The notes: generated by a model not told the origin, from the sequence alone. DNA of 64,000 bases from Alnus glutinosa (GCF_958979055.1 NC_084896.1:3286001-3350000); one strand, 5' to 3'. Numbered from the stretch's first letter, positions 33,150 through 46,130 are shown. Numbers and translations: made by a program.

Positions 33150-36100
33150 AAAGAGACGTCGTCGTCTACAACACTAGGAGCATTTCAGAAAATTTCAGGC
33201 TTGGCGTTTCCTCTTCTCTTGCAGTCCATGCTCGTTTTACCGATCCACAGTGAGTTTCCTTCTCAATCTCATCGTCGTCTATCTCTCTTTCTCTCGCTGA
33301 ATTTCATGTATTTATATTCATTTATATGATATATAATGTGGTCCAGCTCTCTAGGTGTTGCTCAGTTTCGTACCAAAACCCTAAATTTTGCTTAAATTCG
33401 TGCTTAGAACATTCATATTCTTCGGTTTGGATCGATATTCTCACTCAAATTGTGATCATGGTTTGAGGAAGCTTGTGAATTTACTGGAATTTGGTGTTCT
33501 GTGAATTAGTCAAATTTAGGTTATTTGTGACTGAGATTGAAGTATTGGCCAAGAAAAGAATAGGATTTGATTTGTTGGGTCCTGTAGAAGTTGCTTTCCT
33601 TAATTTAACTCTTCTGGATAAGTGTTCTTTTGTTTGTTGTTACTGTTTCTTTTTAGTTTGTACGGCTTTTTAGAATAATTAGATTGTTTCTTCTATGATC
33701 TAACTGATTTTTTTGTTGGCTTAATTAGGACTTTGTGGTTGGAGGGTTCTTTTAGAATCAGGTGTAGTGTGAGTATTGGTTAAGTGATGTAAGATAAGAA
33801 TGAAGTAGTCAAAGTTATTTTTTTTTTTTTTCACTATAGTGAAATTTGATATGTACAGGATTTAAACCTGCAAGAAATCAAAAACCTGTTAGTGAGATTC
33901 TTGTTCTAACCAAAGCTATTGCCTTGACTGTATACTCTTAAGAAATGTTAGCGTGTTGATCTTTGAACGGGTTCGTTAAAATGGGGAAAGAATAAATATA
34001 TGTGGAGATTAGGTTGTGAGACCATACATCTAAGTCCAGATCATTGGTAACTTGAACTCAGGGGTGATAAGAGTCGATGGTACTAAATGAAGAGGCCATG
34101 TTGTGAAACTGTTATTGTAATGGTGAGATTTTGGCTGATGAGAAATAGTATGAGTTGATGAAATCTATCCATAAGTATGAGTTCTTATCTTCACTAGATA
34201 TTTTCCTGGATGGTTTTGTTTCCTTCTTTTTTTGATAAGTGGTTTTGTTTCTTGAGTATGTGCAAGATGCCTGACAATGAGAAAGCAATCAAATCTATGC
34301 AGATGGTGTGTAACATATAGTGAAAGTGCCGTTTTTTTTTCCCTGGAAAAGAGGGGGGGGGGGCTGGTCAGGTAAGGCTCTTGAGTTCACCAATTATGAT
34401 TGTTTAATTAGCTTTGATTTGTTTCAGGTGGTTAGATTTTGATTGGATTTACTTTATATTAATTAGTGTGTGTCTTCTACTGAATAGGGAATTCTCGTGT
34501 ACCTATTGTGTATCAGGGTTGCACCCCTTTACCCTTTTTAATGAGATTAAATTACTTACAAAAAAATAATAATAATAAATAGTGTGTGCCATTCAAGTAA
34601 GTTGGACTTGGATTGGTGTTACAATTTTATGTCTTTTAAGGGTTGATCATGGGTAATATGGGACAATGAGATACTTATCAAAAAAACCCTTGTTCTAGAA
34701 AAATGGCAGCCCAAAATAAATGGGTCAATGAGGTATTGAGATAGTAAATGCCTTACTAGGTTAGGGAGTAAAAAGAAGAAGAGATTGAGAGACAAGGGCC
34801 TTGGGCTGAGTAATTTCCTCTTTTATCCTTTCGAACAATAATCAATTTTAATTTGTGGCAGATTTTCTTTTGTGATCTTATTCTTTAGTCTTTTACATGT
34901 ACATCTTAAGATAATGATAGTTGCAGCCGTGAAATGGTAAAAGATTGAGGGTGCCTTAGTGTGAGGGGTTTTTATCTTCAAAGCATATGCTTTGGATGCT
35001 TGGATTACATCAAACCTTGCATTATAAGGTTTGATTTTTCTATTTGGAAATATAAATGATGCTGTTTGACTTAGTGAACCTTTCAAAACTCTACAGCCAA
35101 TGAATTTAATGTGGAGTATTAAAAAGATAAAAATATAATGATAAGTTTCAGAATCTCAGTAAAAGTTTGTGATGTAGACTATTTACTGTTAGCTTTTAGG
35201 TAATCATAAGTTTTTGATTCATTTATTTTTTTAGAATGTTTTCAGTTATTTTTTCCTTGGTTAGTTTATGATTGGACTGGCTGTAACCTATTACTGAAAG
35301 TTAGCTAATTAGTTAGTTAATTAGTTGGATTTGGATGAGAGTTATAGTGGGTTGTTGCTCAACAATTATGCGATGACGTACCCTAACCTTTAGTAAGAGA
35401 GATCCATAACCCCAAGGATTGGCTCGAGTCGTAAGGGCCTTGGTCTTTGTGGTAGTCCCATGAGGTCTAAGGTTCGAATCCCCTTAGGTGCAAATAATTC
35501 ATTGGAGCCAGCCCGCCGGCGAAGCCGGAGTATTACCCGATCCGTGTGGAGGGGGCGCTTTACATGGGTCCGAAGTTTACCTGAAGGCTGAAGTGGCCCC
35601 CGCCTTGGAGGGGTTCCCCGTCATCCAAAAAAAAAAAAAGAGATCCATGGGGTATGACCCTTGGTTTTTTTCCATGATGTTATCATGCAGATAGATCTTC
35701 TCTTTTTTTATAAATTATGCATAATCTCTTCTTCTTCTTCTTTTTGGGGCTTGTGCGTGCTGTGATTTATTTCTTTTTGAAAAGGTGAAGGACTTATTTG
35801 ATAAAAGTTTTATTGAAGTGACTGAGTTGTCTATGCATATTCGTGCATATAGGTATGTCTCAAGTGTTTCAGTTCTTTTACTTTTTCCTAAAAAGGGAGT
35901 GCTAGAAAAGTGCATTTCAAGCAGCAAGATGGTTCTAGTTACGACACATCTTTTGGCTGGCATATTTAGATGGCCTTTGAATAGAGTTTACTTTGACTCG
36001 AATCTATTAGGAACAGCCATGTGGATATGTATCCAGAGCATTTTTTACCACTAGCTCTTGGGATAAATTTTAAAAGAATCTAATTTTGTTTCTTCTTCCG

Positions 36101-38071
36101 TGGCTTAGGCTATGTTACATAATGTGGTTGACATGCATATTTTACTCATTCTGATGTGTTCATGATACACTTTCTGTGCTTTGGGTATTTTAAGTGTCTG
36201 CGAAGCATACATAAAGTTCACTGTATTTTCTATTTGAGCTATGTCATTAAAGTCAACTTTCCCATGGACTGCATTTTTGCTGGTAATCTGGATTGAACCA
36301 TGCTTCTGTTTGTACGGTGCAGTTTCAGATTTGTATTCTACTTTTAGGTAGTGATGCCTTTTACAATATTTGGTAGCGGCTAACCTATCTGGTAAGTCTG
36401 TTGGTGTCATATCAAAGACCTAGGGACGCATCCCTGCCTTCACCTGGAGTTGGCATCTAAGGCATGGGAGAGGGCCACCTTTCATTGTGCATCCCATAGG
36501 ACCCCCAATCTTCAAAATAATAATAATAGTGAACAGTGGATGCACCTGACAACTTTGTTCCCTGTTTGTTTTCATGCCCTCTTTCTGAACTAAGCTACAG
36601 GGCAATATCAATAGAGAAAGTCTTAATTCTGTGTATAGAATGTTTTGCGTATAGCTATAAATTGTACCTTTTCCAAAATTTCGGGCTATCATATTGCTCA
36701 GAGATGGTGGTGACGGTTATTTTGGCAGGTTTTATGTTACTAAAGAAGGTTATTTTTGGTGTAAATTCTGATGTCATTTTTTGCCACTCTTATTGTTTCT
36801 CTTCCGTTTGAACTTGAATCTTTCACACTACAACATAAGTGGAGACATCCTTAGCTTTGTTGCTTGTGACCTTTTGACTTGAAAGTCAGCTTTTGGTTTC
36901 TCATTTGATACCAGATCACGTGTTAACGATGTGGGAAGCTAGTTGAGACCAATTTCTTTTCAAATTGAACTCTGAGGAGCTGCTCGAAACCAATTTCTTC
37001 CTTTGCTGCTAATATCCCAACATAAAATGGATGGTGGTCGGCAACATGAAAATGGGAGACATAAACCGGATTATTACAGAGGATCACACTCTCCGGTAAT
37101 GAGAAAGCAACAAAAACTACCCAATTTTCTGTTGATATCTTTTCTCTTTTTGCATGCAATCGTCTTGAATGGAATAGAAATGAAATGTGCAGTGGAATAT
37201 GGGGCCCCAGCATCAAGTAAAGGAACCAAATGCCTTGGTCATGAATAAGAAGATCATGTCCATAATCGCTGAGAGGGATGCTGCAATTCGTGAAAGGAAT
37301 GCAGCGCTATCAGAAAAGAATGAAGCCTTGGCTGCGCGGGATGAGGTGCTCCGGCAACGGGATGAGGCAATTGCTCAGCGGGATGTTGCCCTAATGGAAC
37401 GAGATAATGCCCTTGCAGCCCTTCAAGTCCGGGATCATGCCATGAGCTTCCCATTGGGTGGTGGAATTCAGCGTGGATCAAAGCGCATGCACCACCCCTC
37501 AAACCATCTAGTTAACGTGGCCGAAGCTCCTTACAGCACGAAGGAAGCGCAAATAACTGATGCCTTCCCAATAACCGTTATTGCTTCTGAAGCTGTCAAG
37601 TCACATCAGTCAAAGAGAACAAAGGAAAACAAGGCAGTTTCATCCAAGGCATCAAAACCTCCACGAAAAGGGAAGAAAGTGGGCGAGGATTTGAATAGGC
37701 AGGCTTCTTGTGATGGTACTAAGTATAGATCTGAGTGGGATAGTCAGGATCTGGGCTTGAACCTAATTACTTTCGATGAGTCCACCATGCCGGTTCCAGT
37801 TTGCTCTTGCACCGGAGTACATCGACAATGCTACAAATGGGGAAATGGTGGGTGGCAGTCATCTTGTTGCACCACCAGGTTGTCTATGTATCCACTACCT
37901 CAGATGCCAAATAAGCGCCATGCTCGAGTCGGGGGTCGAAAAATGAGTGGAAGTGTCTTTACCAGATTGCTCAGTCGGCTGGCTGCAGAAGGCCATGATC
38001 TGGCACTACCATTGGATCTCAAGGATTTCTGGGCCAGACACGGAACAAATCGCTACATCACCATCAAATAG
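33150..38071 (+). CDS. BPC4/BPC6: Class II BASIC PENTACYSTEINE (BBR/BPC) GAGA-binding factor
   Basis: Nuclear transcription factor that binds GA/CT repeats and recruits Polycomb-type repressors. Coding exons: 37027-37095 and 37193-38071, 315 aa, joined in phase 0 (SHSP|WNMGP). Residues about 45-102 form an alanine-rich zipper-like coiled coil of ERD/QRD repeats ([17 protein letters not shown]...DNALAAL), the class II dimerisation region. A basic linker ([12 protein letters not shown]) follows. Residues about 223-315 are the BPC domain, with five Cys in [14 protein letters not shown]...SSCC and the signature [20 protein letters not shown]...[11 protein letters not shown] non-coding first exon probably ends at 33249 (gtgagt donor), with an acceptor near 36914, giving a ~3.7-kb leader intron (inference). 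That intron holds a SINE and the segment duplicated at 17774. Confidence 0.92.
33533..34526 (+). repeat. BPC-intron segment, paralogue of 17774-21752 (Helitron-free)
   Basis: The uninterrupted copy of the duplicated segment. At about 34459-34464 it carries the empty Helitron target (attaattagtgtg). Confidence 0.85.
35408..35638 (+). mobile_element. tRNA-derived SINE with 10-bp target duplication (BPC 5' intron)
   Basis: Flanked by agagatccat at 35398-35407 and 35639-35648. It has an A-box-like tggctcgagtcg (35420-35431) and a perfect B box, ggttcgaatcc (35471-35481), then a GC-rich body and an A tail. The clean duplication implies a fairly recent insertion. Confidence 0.85.
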
Positions 38072-38807
38072 CTTAGGAAACACTCTTTGGGATGGAGTAC
38101 GTTTTGCTTTTATGGCCTCACTATCATATCTTAAATTTGTCTGATTGCTTCATTAGCAAATATTGCTGAACTGAATGGACACAAAGATGGAGCATTGCTA
38201 GAAGGTGTTTCAATGATCCTTTTGTTTATACATTGTAATTAGACCCTAGTTCTATCCCCCAATGGAGAGGAATTCTTTTTTGGGCACCGGAGTTTGTAAA
38301 TCATCAGATTAGGTGGCCAGATTAAAAGGGCTTTGCTTGTTTTGCAGCCTTACCAATATTCCGCCTAGCAATTTTCAGTCAAATAGGCATCTGCTGAAGC
38401 CGGAGCTTGTTTTGCAGTCTCCAATTTTCCATTAAGCAGTTTCAGACACACCTGAAGCCGGAGACTTACACAAGAATCACTGAAACCAAAATCAATCCAT
38501 GAAATACCGCCACCCATCTAATGCATGCAGACAAACAGCACAGAACTGGTTGCGGTTCATACACAAAGTTTGTGAGCAGTTAGTTCATAAATCAACTTAC
38601 ATCAAATAAATGTCAGAAATCCTTGTGTTCCAATTATGTTCCACTAGAACACTGAAGACCTGGCTTTGGGCTGAGGGATGGGCTCTTGAGCTGAAATGCT
38701 AATAAACATTGAGTGAAAATGGTCTACTTAATGGCCCATAAGAGAGGACTACATGAGGAAATGAAGGAATGATGGAATGGTCGGCCACACAAATTGATGA
38801 TTTAACA
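38072..38807. other. BPC 3' flank, no further gene
   Basis: Probable 3' UTR followed by non-coding DNA. gaagccggag occurs twice (about 38396 and 38454). Confidence 0.5.
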
Positions 38808-39012
38808 TGGTATCAAAGTGAAGGTCCTGAGTTCAAATCTTGCGTCCGTCATTTACCTCCCATTTTAATTAAACATTCTACGTGTTGGGCTTCACTTATT
38901 TAAGAAGTTATTTAAGCCTACACGTGAGGGAAAGTATTATAATATAAATTAAATGATTTAAGTTCATAATTTCTTAGTGGCTTAAGCTTTTGATACAAGT
39001 GGTGATTTAACA
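38808..39012 (+). mobile_element. Truncated TRIM-type retroelement (PBS plus 3' LTR)
   Basis: A methionine-tRNA-type primer-binding site (tggtatcaaag, 38808-38818) follows the last bases of a lost 5' LTR (gatttaaca). A short internal stretch leads to a 130-bp LTR from tgttgggcttcac (38883) to gtggtgatttaaca (39012). Both LTR ends share the gatttaaca terminus. There is no coding sequence. Confidence 0.6.
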
Positions 39013-40526
39013 CCGTCCTCGTGTGGATTATATGCCCCATCTTTGCCATTCTTTTCTACACCAAGGATCAAGGCCTGCATGCACTACCAATATATGATCT
39101 CTCAGAGAACCAATCACAAACTGAGGTTTCAGAAAAAGTCCAAGATCAGCAAGCTTTGGAGAAAATACCCAAATCCCATTAACCTTAGAGCATCAAACTC
39201 ACTCAAGGATTTGGTGTAAATGAATGCATTCATTTATTATATATCCCACTTCTCATAAAATTGTTAGGAGAAAAATAGATAGAATTCAATGAGTTAGGTT
39301 GTAAAAGGATGTGGATATAAATGTTCACACCTAAAGTAGTACTTTTTCCATCTTGGAAAACTTGTCTTTGAAAGCAATGAAAGTGTAAACAGACCGCCAC
39401 TTTTCAAATTTTTTTTTTTTTTTTGAGTTACATAAGATAGAGGGATTCTTGATTTCTTGTTCAAGGGTGTTAAATTAGCAGTTATTTTAAAAGTTTGTAA
39501 AAAATAGTGAAATTAATATTTTTAACATTTCTTTTTACGTATAGATTCAAACTCTCGTTTAATAAGTTAGAATTCAAATTTAAAACATTTACTAATTAAC
39601 CCAAAATCTCAATCTAATAAAAAATTATGAATTCAATCATATTGTTGAATTACTTCTTTTGTGCCCCTAAACTTGATAGGGTTGGCATATTAACAACAAA
39701 ATCAATGATTTTTTAAGACAAATAAAAAGTATCATAAAGTTTCTTGTGTGAACCATTTTCAACAAAAGTACGTTATGATTATCAATAATAAATTTGGTTT
39801 ACATTTAATTTCAGTTTCAGTCAAAATCGAAACCGTTAAAATTGTGATACGTGTCTTCGTACCAGAATTCTCAAACCGAGAATCCAATCCATCAATAATT
39901 TATTAGAGGTATCAACCGGAAAGGGGCTCAGTTAGTGCATGATGTTAACTTGTGCATTGGGTTTCAAAAAGGTTCAAAATGCAATCACTATCAAATTAAT
40001 CAGAGGTAGCTAGGGATAGGGCAAAGATGTAAAAGCAACGTCGTCGTTTCATGCATTTAGGCCCATGAGTGACAAAATAGGCTCCCCTTTTCAATTTAAT
40101 GGGCTCGCCTATCATTACGTGGGCCCTGCTAACCTTTTTGTTTTGACAAGCGTTTCCCATGAGATCGGATAAGCTTCCTTTTTTCTTTGGGGCTCTAAAA
40201 GCTTGCCACGTGCTTACGACGTTCTTATCACCACGTGTCGGTTGTCGACCCCACTTTATTTAAGTCAACATGAGGATATCATCGATGGCGCTTTAATGGC
40301 CACGTGTAATCCATCGCGCATTTCACGGGGGTGGGGATCACGAGGCCGAAAATGAGGGTGACCGTAGAGGCCCACCGCTGAATTCTTACCCCCAATTTTT
40401 CAATTTTTGTTTTAAAGGTAGGGCATAAATAAATAATTGTGGAGATACTTTAATAAATGTCTTAACAATCTTGGTCCCATAATTGTGAGATTTTGATGAA
40501 AAAATTTATTTGACTTCCTTTCACTA
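39013..40526. other. Intergenic; contains a G-box cluster
   Basis: No gene is seen. Three CACGTG hexamers lie close together (40207, 40232, 40301) with a TATA-like tttatttaa between them. Confidence 0.5.
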
Positions 40527-40651
40527 TGTGACCGGCCGGGAATCGGGTGTAATGAGCTACTGCAATACGTGTTATTTAGTTGGATGGAAATTAATTGTTA
40601 TGTGACCGGACGGGGGATCGGGTGTAATGAGCTATCGTAATACGTGTTATA
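40526..40651 (+). repeat. Two-copy tandem repeat, ~74-bp period
   Basis: atgtgaccgg(c/a)cgg...atcgggtgtaatgagcta occurs at 40526 and again at 40600, each followed by aatacgtgttat. Confidence 0.85.
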
Positions 40652-41009
40652 TGTGTTATTTTATGTAATACAATCCGTTCATTGTGCCGGACTCAAATTA
40701 TATTTGGGTCAATTTTATTTTTCAAGACAAATATTATCATATTCTTGTAAAATGTATATTTTCAAACTTAATAATTAAACTTTAAAAAAGTTTTGTAAAC
40801 GTATATGAAAAAAGTAATATTTTTGTGCATATAGAAGCTGGATCAAGTGTCACCGACGTTGTAATGGAACTATTTTCTCTTTTCCGGAGCCACACTGTCC
40901 AATGTAAATAATTGGATTTGGCTTTTCCCTATAACATCACACTTGAAAAGGCAAGTACAATAATTACTAAAATCTGGTTATATTTGTTAGTCAATTTGGG
41001 TAGGTGTTT

Positions 41010-41012
<3 letters not shown>

Positions 41013-41053
<41 letters not shown>
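41013..41053 (+). repeat. Poly(T) tract of 41 bases
   Basis: Flanked by taggtgt (41001-41007) and acaccta (41054-41060), which are inverted to each other. Confidence 0.9.
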
Positions 41054-41057
<4 letters not shown>

Positions 41058-41061
41058 CTAA

Positions 41062-43620
41062 TTATTTCGAGATGGCCTTCAAAATTGAATAGGGTCACTC
41101 AGCGGCAACTCCAACCAGATCGTGGTGGCTGTGTAATTATCCCTCTCCTCTACGGACGGTGGTCACTCAAAAATAGAAGTTAGCTCTTGTCCTTGTAAAA
41201 ATTAGTCATTTGTTTTGTCAAAATATTCTTATAAGAAGGCGTAAAAAGTTTAACCTAAAGTGTTTTGTGTTTAAAAATACGTGCTATTGTTTTAAATAGT
41301 GTTTTTGAAACTAAAAACAAACACCACTTGAAGAATAGTTTCTATGTCGCATTTTGGTGGGGATTCCTATGAGTTTTGAGTGCAAAGTTGGTCATTCCAA
41401 TATGAAGTGCATGCATAAATCATTTGGGTATTGAGATTTGCAAGACAATCAAGCTAGACAATGACCCCTTGTAAACCTGTTTAGGCCACTATTTATTTCA
41501 TAATGTTGAAATTATGTATATGAGACAAGATATGGTTATACTAATTAAACTATGAAGAATTTCATGTACCTTTGCTAGCTATTTCTTTTGGAAGGACAAG
41601 TATTGTATTCTAGTACCATCAATAATTTTTTTTTTGACCAAATGAAATTATTGCCCCCTTAAATTCACATGAAGAGCAACTATTTATGTACTATATATAT
41701 ATATATTAGCCTATGCTAGCTCCAACACCTTGTCCAGGTAGGTAGCTTTTGAATAAAATTCCATAATGATATGCTCTTATGTCCCCCACAGAGTGGTAGA
41801 TGTCCGAATCACTACCAGCATGCAAACTTAATTGATTTAGGTGAATTGTATAATTATTTGCCTACCCACTTAAACATTGGCAGAGATTTTCATACAATAA
41901 ACGTGAAACAAGTTTTACAGAGTTCGGCAGATCTCGGACTACTCATTTACTATCTAAATTGTTAGCCGTAAGGTAATTTAACGTACGTGATATCAAAACC
42001 GAAGTATCGAGGGATTCAAGATGATGTATGGGGTGTGGATTAAGGGGGTCGTTTAGTTCTTATGATTGACACAAAAATATATAAATTAAAAAAAAATTAA
42101 AAAATTAAAAAAAAAAAAATTCATCTTATAATTTGTAACTGGCTGCACTATTTTGCATGATCATAGCGTGTGGTGGTGAGCCTAATAACCTATGTGGCAC
42201 GAAAAGGAGGTCATGTGGCAAAGGGACCACATGGTAACCTCGTCCGCCGAATTTAATTTCTTTGTCAATCCATTTCGTGACGAACGAAATATATTTGAAC
42301 GGCCTAACCACGTGCCGATCGGCTGCCAAAAATTCCTAGTCCAACCTCCCCGGCCAACATGTCAACCTAGTTGGTTTTCTTTCCACTCTTCTTGGATACA
42401 ATGGATACAAATTCTTAGCACAAATTAAAGCTTGATGAGTGGATGGACACATGAAGAACACGTCCGAGGCTAACGTTGTTTGTGGCCAGACTGATTGAAG
42501 AGACTTTGAAAGTCATCAAACACTTCCACATCTACCATATGTGGTGGTGGCCGGCCGGTGGTAATTCGGTGGGTTCAAATAAATTTTCAAAGTAGTTTGA
42601 TATATACTAGGATAAGAATTCGACTCTGAAAATGAAAATCTTCGATCATATTAATATTAGTCGCTTTGGGACCCATTGATACCATAATAAACATTTCATG
42701 CCCGTTTTCAAATAGCATGTAAAGTGATGCGTTTTTTTTTTTAAAAAAAAACACAATTTTAAATGCCGAACCTTGATTTTAACAAACACTTATGTACGTT
42801 TTAAAATTAATATTTTTTAAAATCGAGCGTTTTGAAATTGTTAAACCAAACAATCGCTAAGTTAAAAAATATTTGAACTTATGGCTCAAAACGATCAAAA
42901 TAGAATAGCTAGGCTTAGAGTAAGGATCAACATACAAGGTTTAGACTTCACTTTTAATTTTTGTAACTTGGTAAATGAAAGAAAAAGTTTTTGGCTGTAA
43001 CTTCATTAATTATGCATTCTTTATGTTATTGTTCCTTTTATTATCATCATTATTGGTCCTATATATATTAAGGTTAATTTCTAATTACAAATGCTGATTG
43101 ATTACAAAGTAGCTAGGAGTTCAGCTGAATTATATCCATGACTTTGCCCATTTACTTTTCCAACACCTAAGGGTTACCCATTAACCTAGCCCTTGATGTT
43201 ATAAAACACCCTTTGGTGCTGCTAACAATGCATGCAAGTGTTCATTGAATACCCTTTTTAAAAAGAATAATTCTATAAACTATACTATTATCCCATCATT
43301 AGGGGTGGAAGTGGAATCAAAAAATTTAGGGTGGGGTAAAACTTTTTTTTAAAAAAAAGGGATATAAATTTTCTACAATTGAGTTGTAGGAATTTGCCGA
43401 ACCAATTCTTTAAAAGTGTCATGTATCATTGAGCATGTGAGAATCACTTTTTTTTTTTAAAAATGCTATTCAAAAAATGTGATTTTCGTACGTTAAGAGA
43501 CACATAACACTTTTAGAGATTGGGTTAGAAGAATTTTCTTACAACCCAATTTATAGGAAATTTATGTTGGGGGAGGGAGGAAATTCGTTTTTTAGGGTCT
43601 ACCATAAAAAAGAAAAAAAA
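41062..43620. other. Intergenic, no gene seen
   Basis: AT-rich with short TA tracts (41695-41706). Open frames here are short and without domains. Confidence 0.5.
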
Positions 43621-44082
43621 AAGTGGAGAACTTCACTTACAACTCCTGATCTTTCATCACTTTTGAAAAAATGTACCCAAACTTTAAAAAATGTTAATTT
43701 AGGGTATCTATCTTCAAATTTTTTTCAATTTCAACCTCCATTAGAATTTTTCGTTAAATATTGTAAAAATTCTCCAAATATCTCTCATTTTTTTAGGGAA
43801 AAAATAAAATTGCTAAGATTTACGTGTTGGTCAGAATTTAACGGAATTTATAAAAATACCCATGCCTGAATCTTTGAAAAAAAAATTATAATTTTTTTTT
43901 TTAAAAAAAATAATAAATACAGATGCATTTTGTGAATTTTGATAAGATTTAACAGAATGTTAAAATTGAAAAAAAAAAAAAAAAAAAATGAAAGATTGAT
44001 ACCCTAAATTGAAAATCTTTAAAATTTGGATACGTTTTTTCAAAAGTGATGAAAGATTGAGGCTAATAAGTGAAGTTTTTCC
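43621..44082. mobile_element. Inverted-repeat (foldback/MITE-like) element
   Basis: The left arm (about 43621-43760) and right arm (about 43920-44082) are inverted copies: gaacttcacttacaactc/atctttcatcacttttgaaa on the left and their complements on the right. A poly(A) run lies at 43971-43987. The wording resembles 3815-4108. No target duplication was resolved. Confidence 0.65.
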
Positions 44083-44686
44083 AAAAAAATATTTATTTTT
44101 GGGGAAAATTTTTAAATTTCTTATGAGGCTTCAAGTTATAAGCTAGTTCCGCCCCATGCAACCCATCACTATTTTACCCAGATTGCGTGACAATGCCAAT
44201 AAGCCCTTACGGAAAAAAAAAAAAAAAAAATGCTATATACTACTTTTTTATTTCACTTAATTTGTTAATGTGGCAATGCAGTCTTTATTTATTATTATTT
44301 TTATAATAATTAATCCAAAAATTGATTATCATACCACGTCAACAAAGTAAAATAGAACGTGGGTTTTAGCCTCACTATTTTAAAAAATGGCTCCCTTTGT
44401 TAGACGTGCATGCATGCTTAAAATTTGATGGATTATTTTTGCTTTGTTCCTGTGGAGTGGATGGCTAATGGAGTCTTCTCCCTAATTCTACAAATAGATG
44501 CATCCTTCACTGGATAATACCATGTGCCATAAACAAATGGTATCACTCTTCATTTAAAGAATCTTCCATTAGAATTATCTATTAAATTAATAGCTTGACC
44601 AACCATAAAGGCAAGCTACCAATATCTCTCTCCCCCTATCTCTCTTTCTTGCTAATTAACCAGGTAGTGTTAGTATATACATATAG

Positions 44687-44816
44687 AAAATGATAGATTT
44701 ACAACACCACCACAATAGTTATACAACAACCCTTCACATGGAGTAGGACCCAATGTGTGGAGCTCACCCCCATGTGAAGGGATGTTGTACAATTGTTGTA
44801 CCGGTGAAGTGTAGGA
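44687..44816. mobile_element. Small foldback MITE
   Basis: Inverted arms gatttacaacaccaccac...cccttcacatg and catgtgaaggg...tgtacc...gtgtaggaa surround a ~25-bp loop. The core stem cccttcacatg/catgtgaaggg is perfect. Confidence 0.65.
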
Positions 44817-44823
44817 ATAAAAC

Positions 44824-44825
<2 letters not shown>

Positions 44826-44857
<32 letters not shown>
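44826..44857. repeat. (AT)16 microsatellite
   Basis: Perfect dinucleotide run directly after the small foldback element. Confidence 0.95.
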
Positions 44858-44861
<4 letters not shown>

Positions 44862-45705
44862 AATAATAATAATTTGAAAAATATTTGGAGTATTACAATT
44901 TTTTATTATAATCCTTTATAAACTAGTATAATAGTTCATATTTTATGAAAATGAGTGTTATGCGGACAGTAATGTAATAATCTACAGTTTAGTACCGTCA
45001 TGATAAATATTACGGAGATTGTCATGTCAGTTTGTAAATATAATAAGTGTCATGTGAATTGTTACTTGACAGATTATATTTTAATGATTGACGTGATAAA
45101 TACTCCGTAAAATGTCACGTTAAAAACTTGTAATAGAAGTTTTAATATCTATAAGTGCAATCTAATAATTTTGACAAAAGGAGAGAAGTATTCGCAAGCT
45201 AAAATGAACAACAGCAAAGTTGTGATTTCTTTAGCAATATATTTGTAAAAAAAAAAAAAAAAGAAAAATTAGTGGCAAAAGGCCATATATGTAATGATAT
45301 AGGATTAGGAGAGAAGTAATGGCCTGGTTAATTTGCTTGGTGTACTACTAATGGCCCCGCTAAGTACTCCAATGACTCCACTGATTAATGCTTTGCTTTG
45401 ATGTGCCATTTGTAAGGTCCAATTAGTGTGTAAGGTTCAATGGATTGATTTTTTATTTTTATTTTTTTCAATTACTAATGTTAAAATTCAAAATCTTCCC
45501 TGCCTAAAATGGATTGAATTCTAAATCCTCTATTTAAAGAAAAAAAAAGATTTTGATAACCATTTTTATGAGGAGTTTTTTTTTTTTTTTTTTTTGTGAA
45601 GAAAGTTATTTGTTAATATTTTGATTTTTTTTGGATATAAAGAAAAAAAGAAGAAGGAAGGAACAAAATGATTTGCAAACATGTTGAATTTAATAATTAC
45701 AAGTA

Positions 45706-45762
45706 TGCCATGGAGAAGCAAAATTTTCGGATGAATTCTGAAAATTTTGCTTCACCCAGGCA
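45706..45762. repeat. Short hairpin, 23-bp arms
   Basis: The inner 14 bp (gaagcaaaattttc/gaaaattttgcttc, 45715-45728 and 45740-45753) pair perfectly around an 11-nt loop. The outer bases pair with about three mismatches. It is probably a tiny MITE or MITE scrap. Confidence 0.7.
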
Positions 45763-46130
45763 TTACCCTGAATTTATTGATCATACATTACAATTGATGG
45801 TAGCAATTTTATTCAGTATAAAATACAATTGATGGTAGCAATTTTTAAATTTATAATTAAGGTTTTTTTATTTTTATATATATATATATATTATTTTTAT
45901 ATTTAAGGATATTATTGAAAATTTGGTTGAAAATGTTATCATTTAAGGATATTTATATTTAAGTAAGAAAATGTGGTCATTCTTGTGTTGTCACCAAACA
46001 AATGAATATGAATAATCATTTTCATTCAAACTTCTTGTATTTCTAGTAATCACCAGTTCAAATAAATAAATAAAAAAACTAATTCTTATTCCTAGATATT
46101 CATCAGTTCCATGTATTAAACATACTCTTA

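Noticed and set aside
40526-40651. CRISPR-like spaced repeats
   Set aside because: Only two imperfect copies in a plant nuclear context; an ordinary tandem duplication.
45706-45762. Possible microRNA precursor
   Set aside because: The loop and arms are too short for a typical plant precursor and there is no expression evidence; a MITE scrap is more likely.
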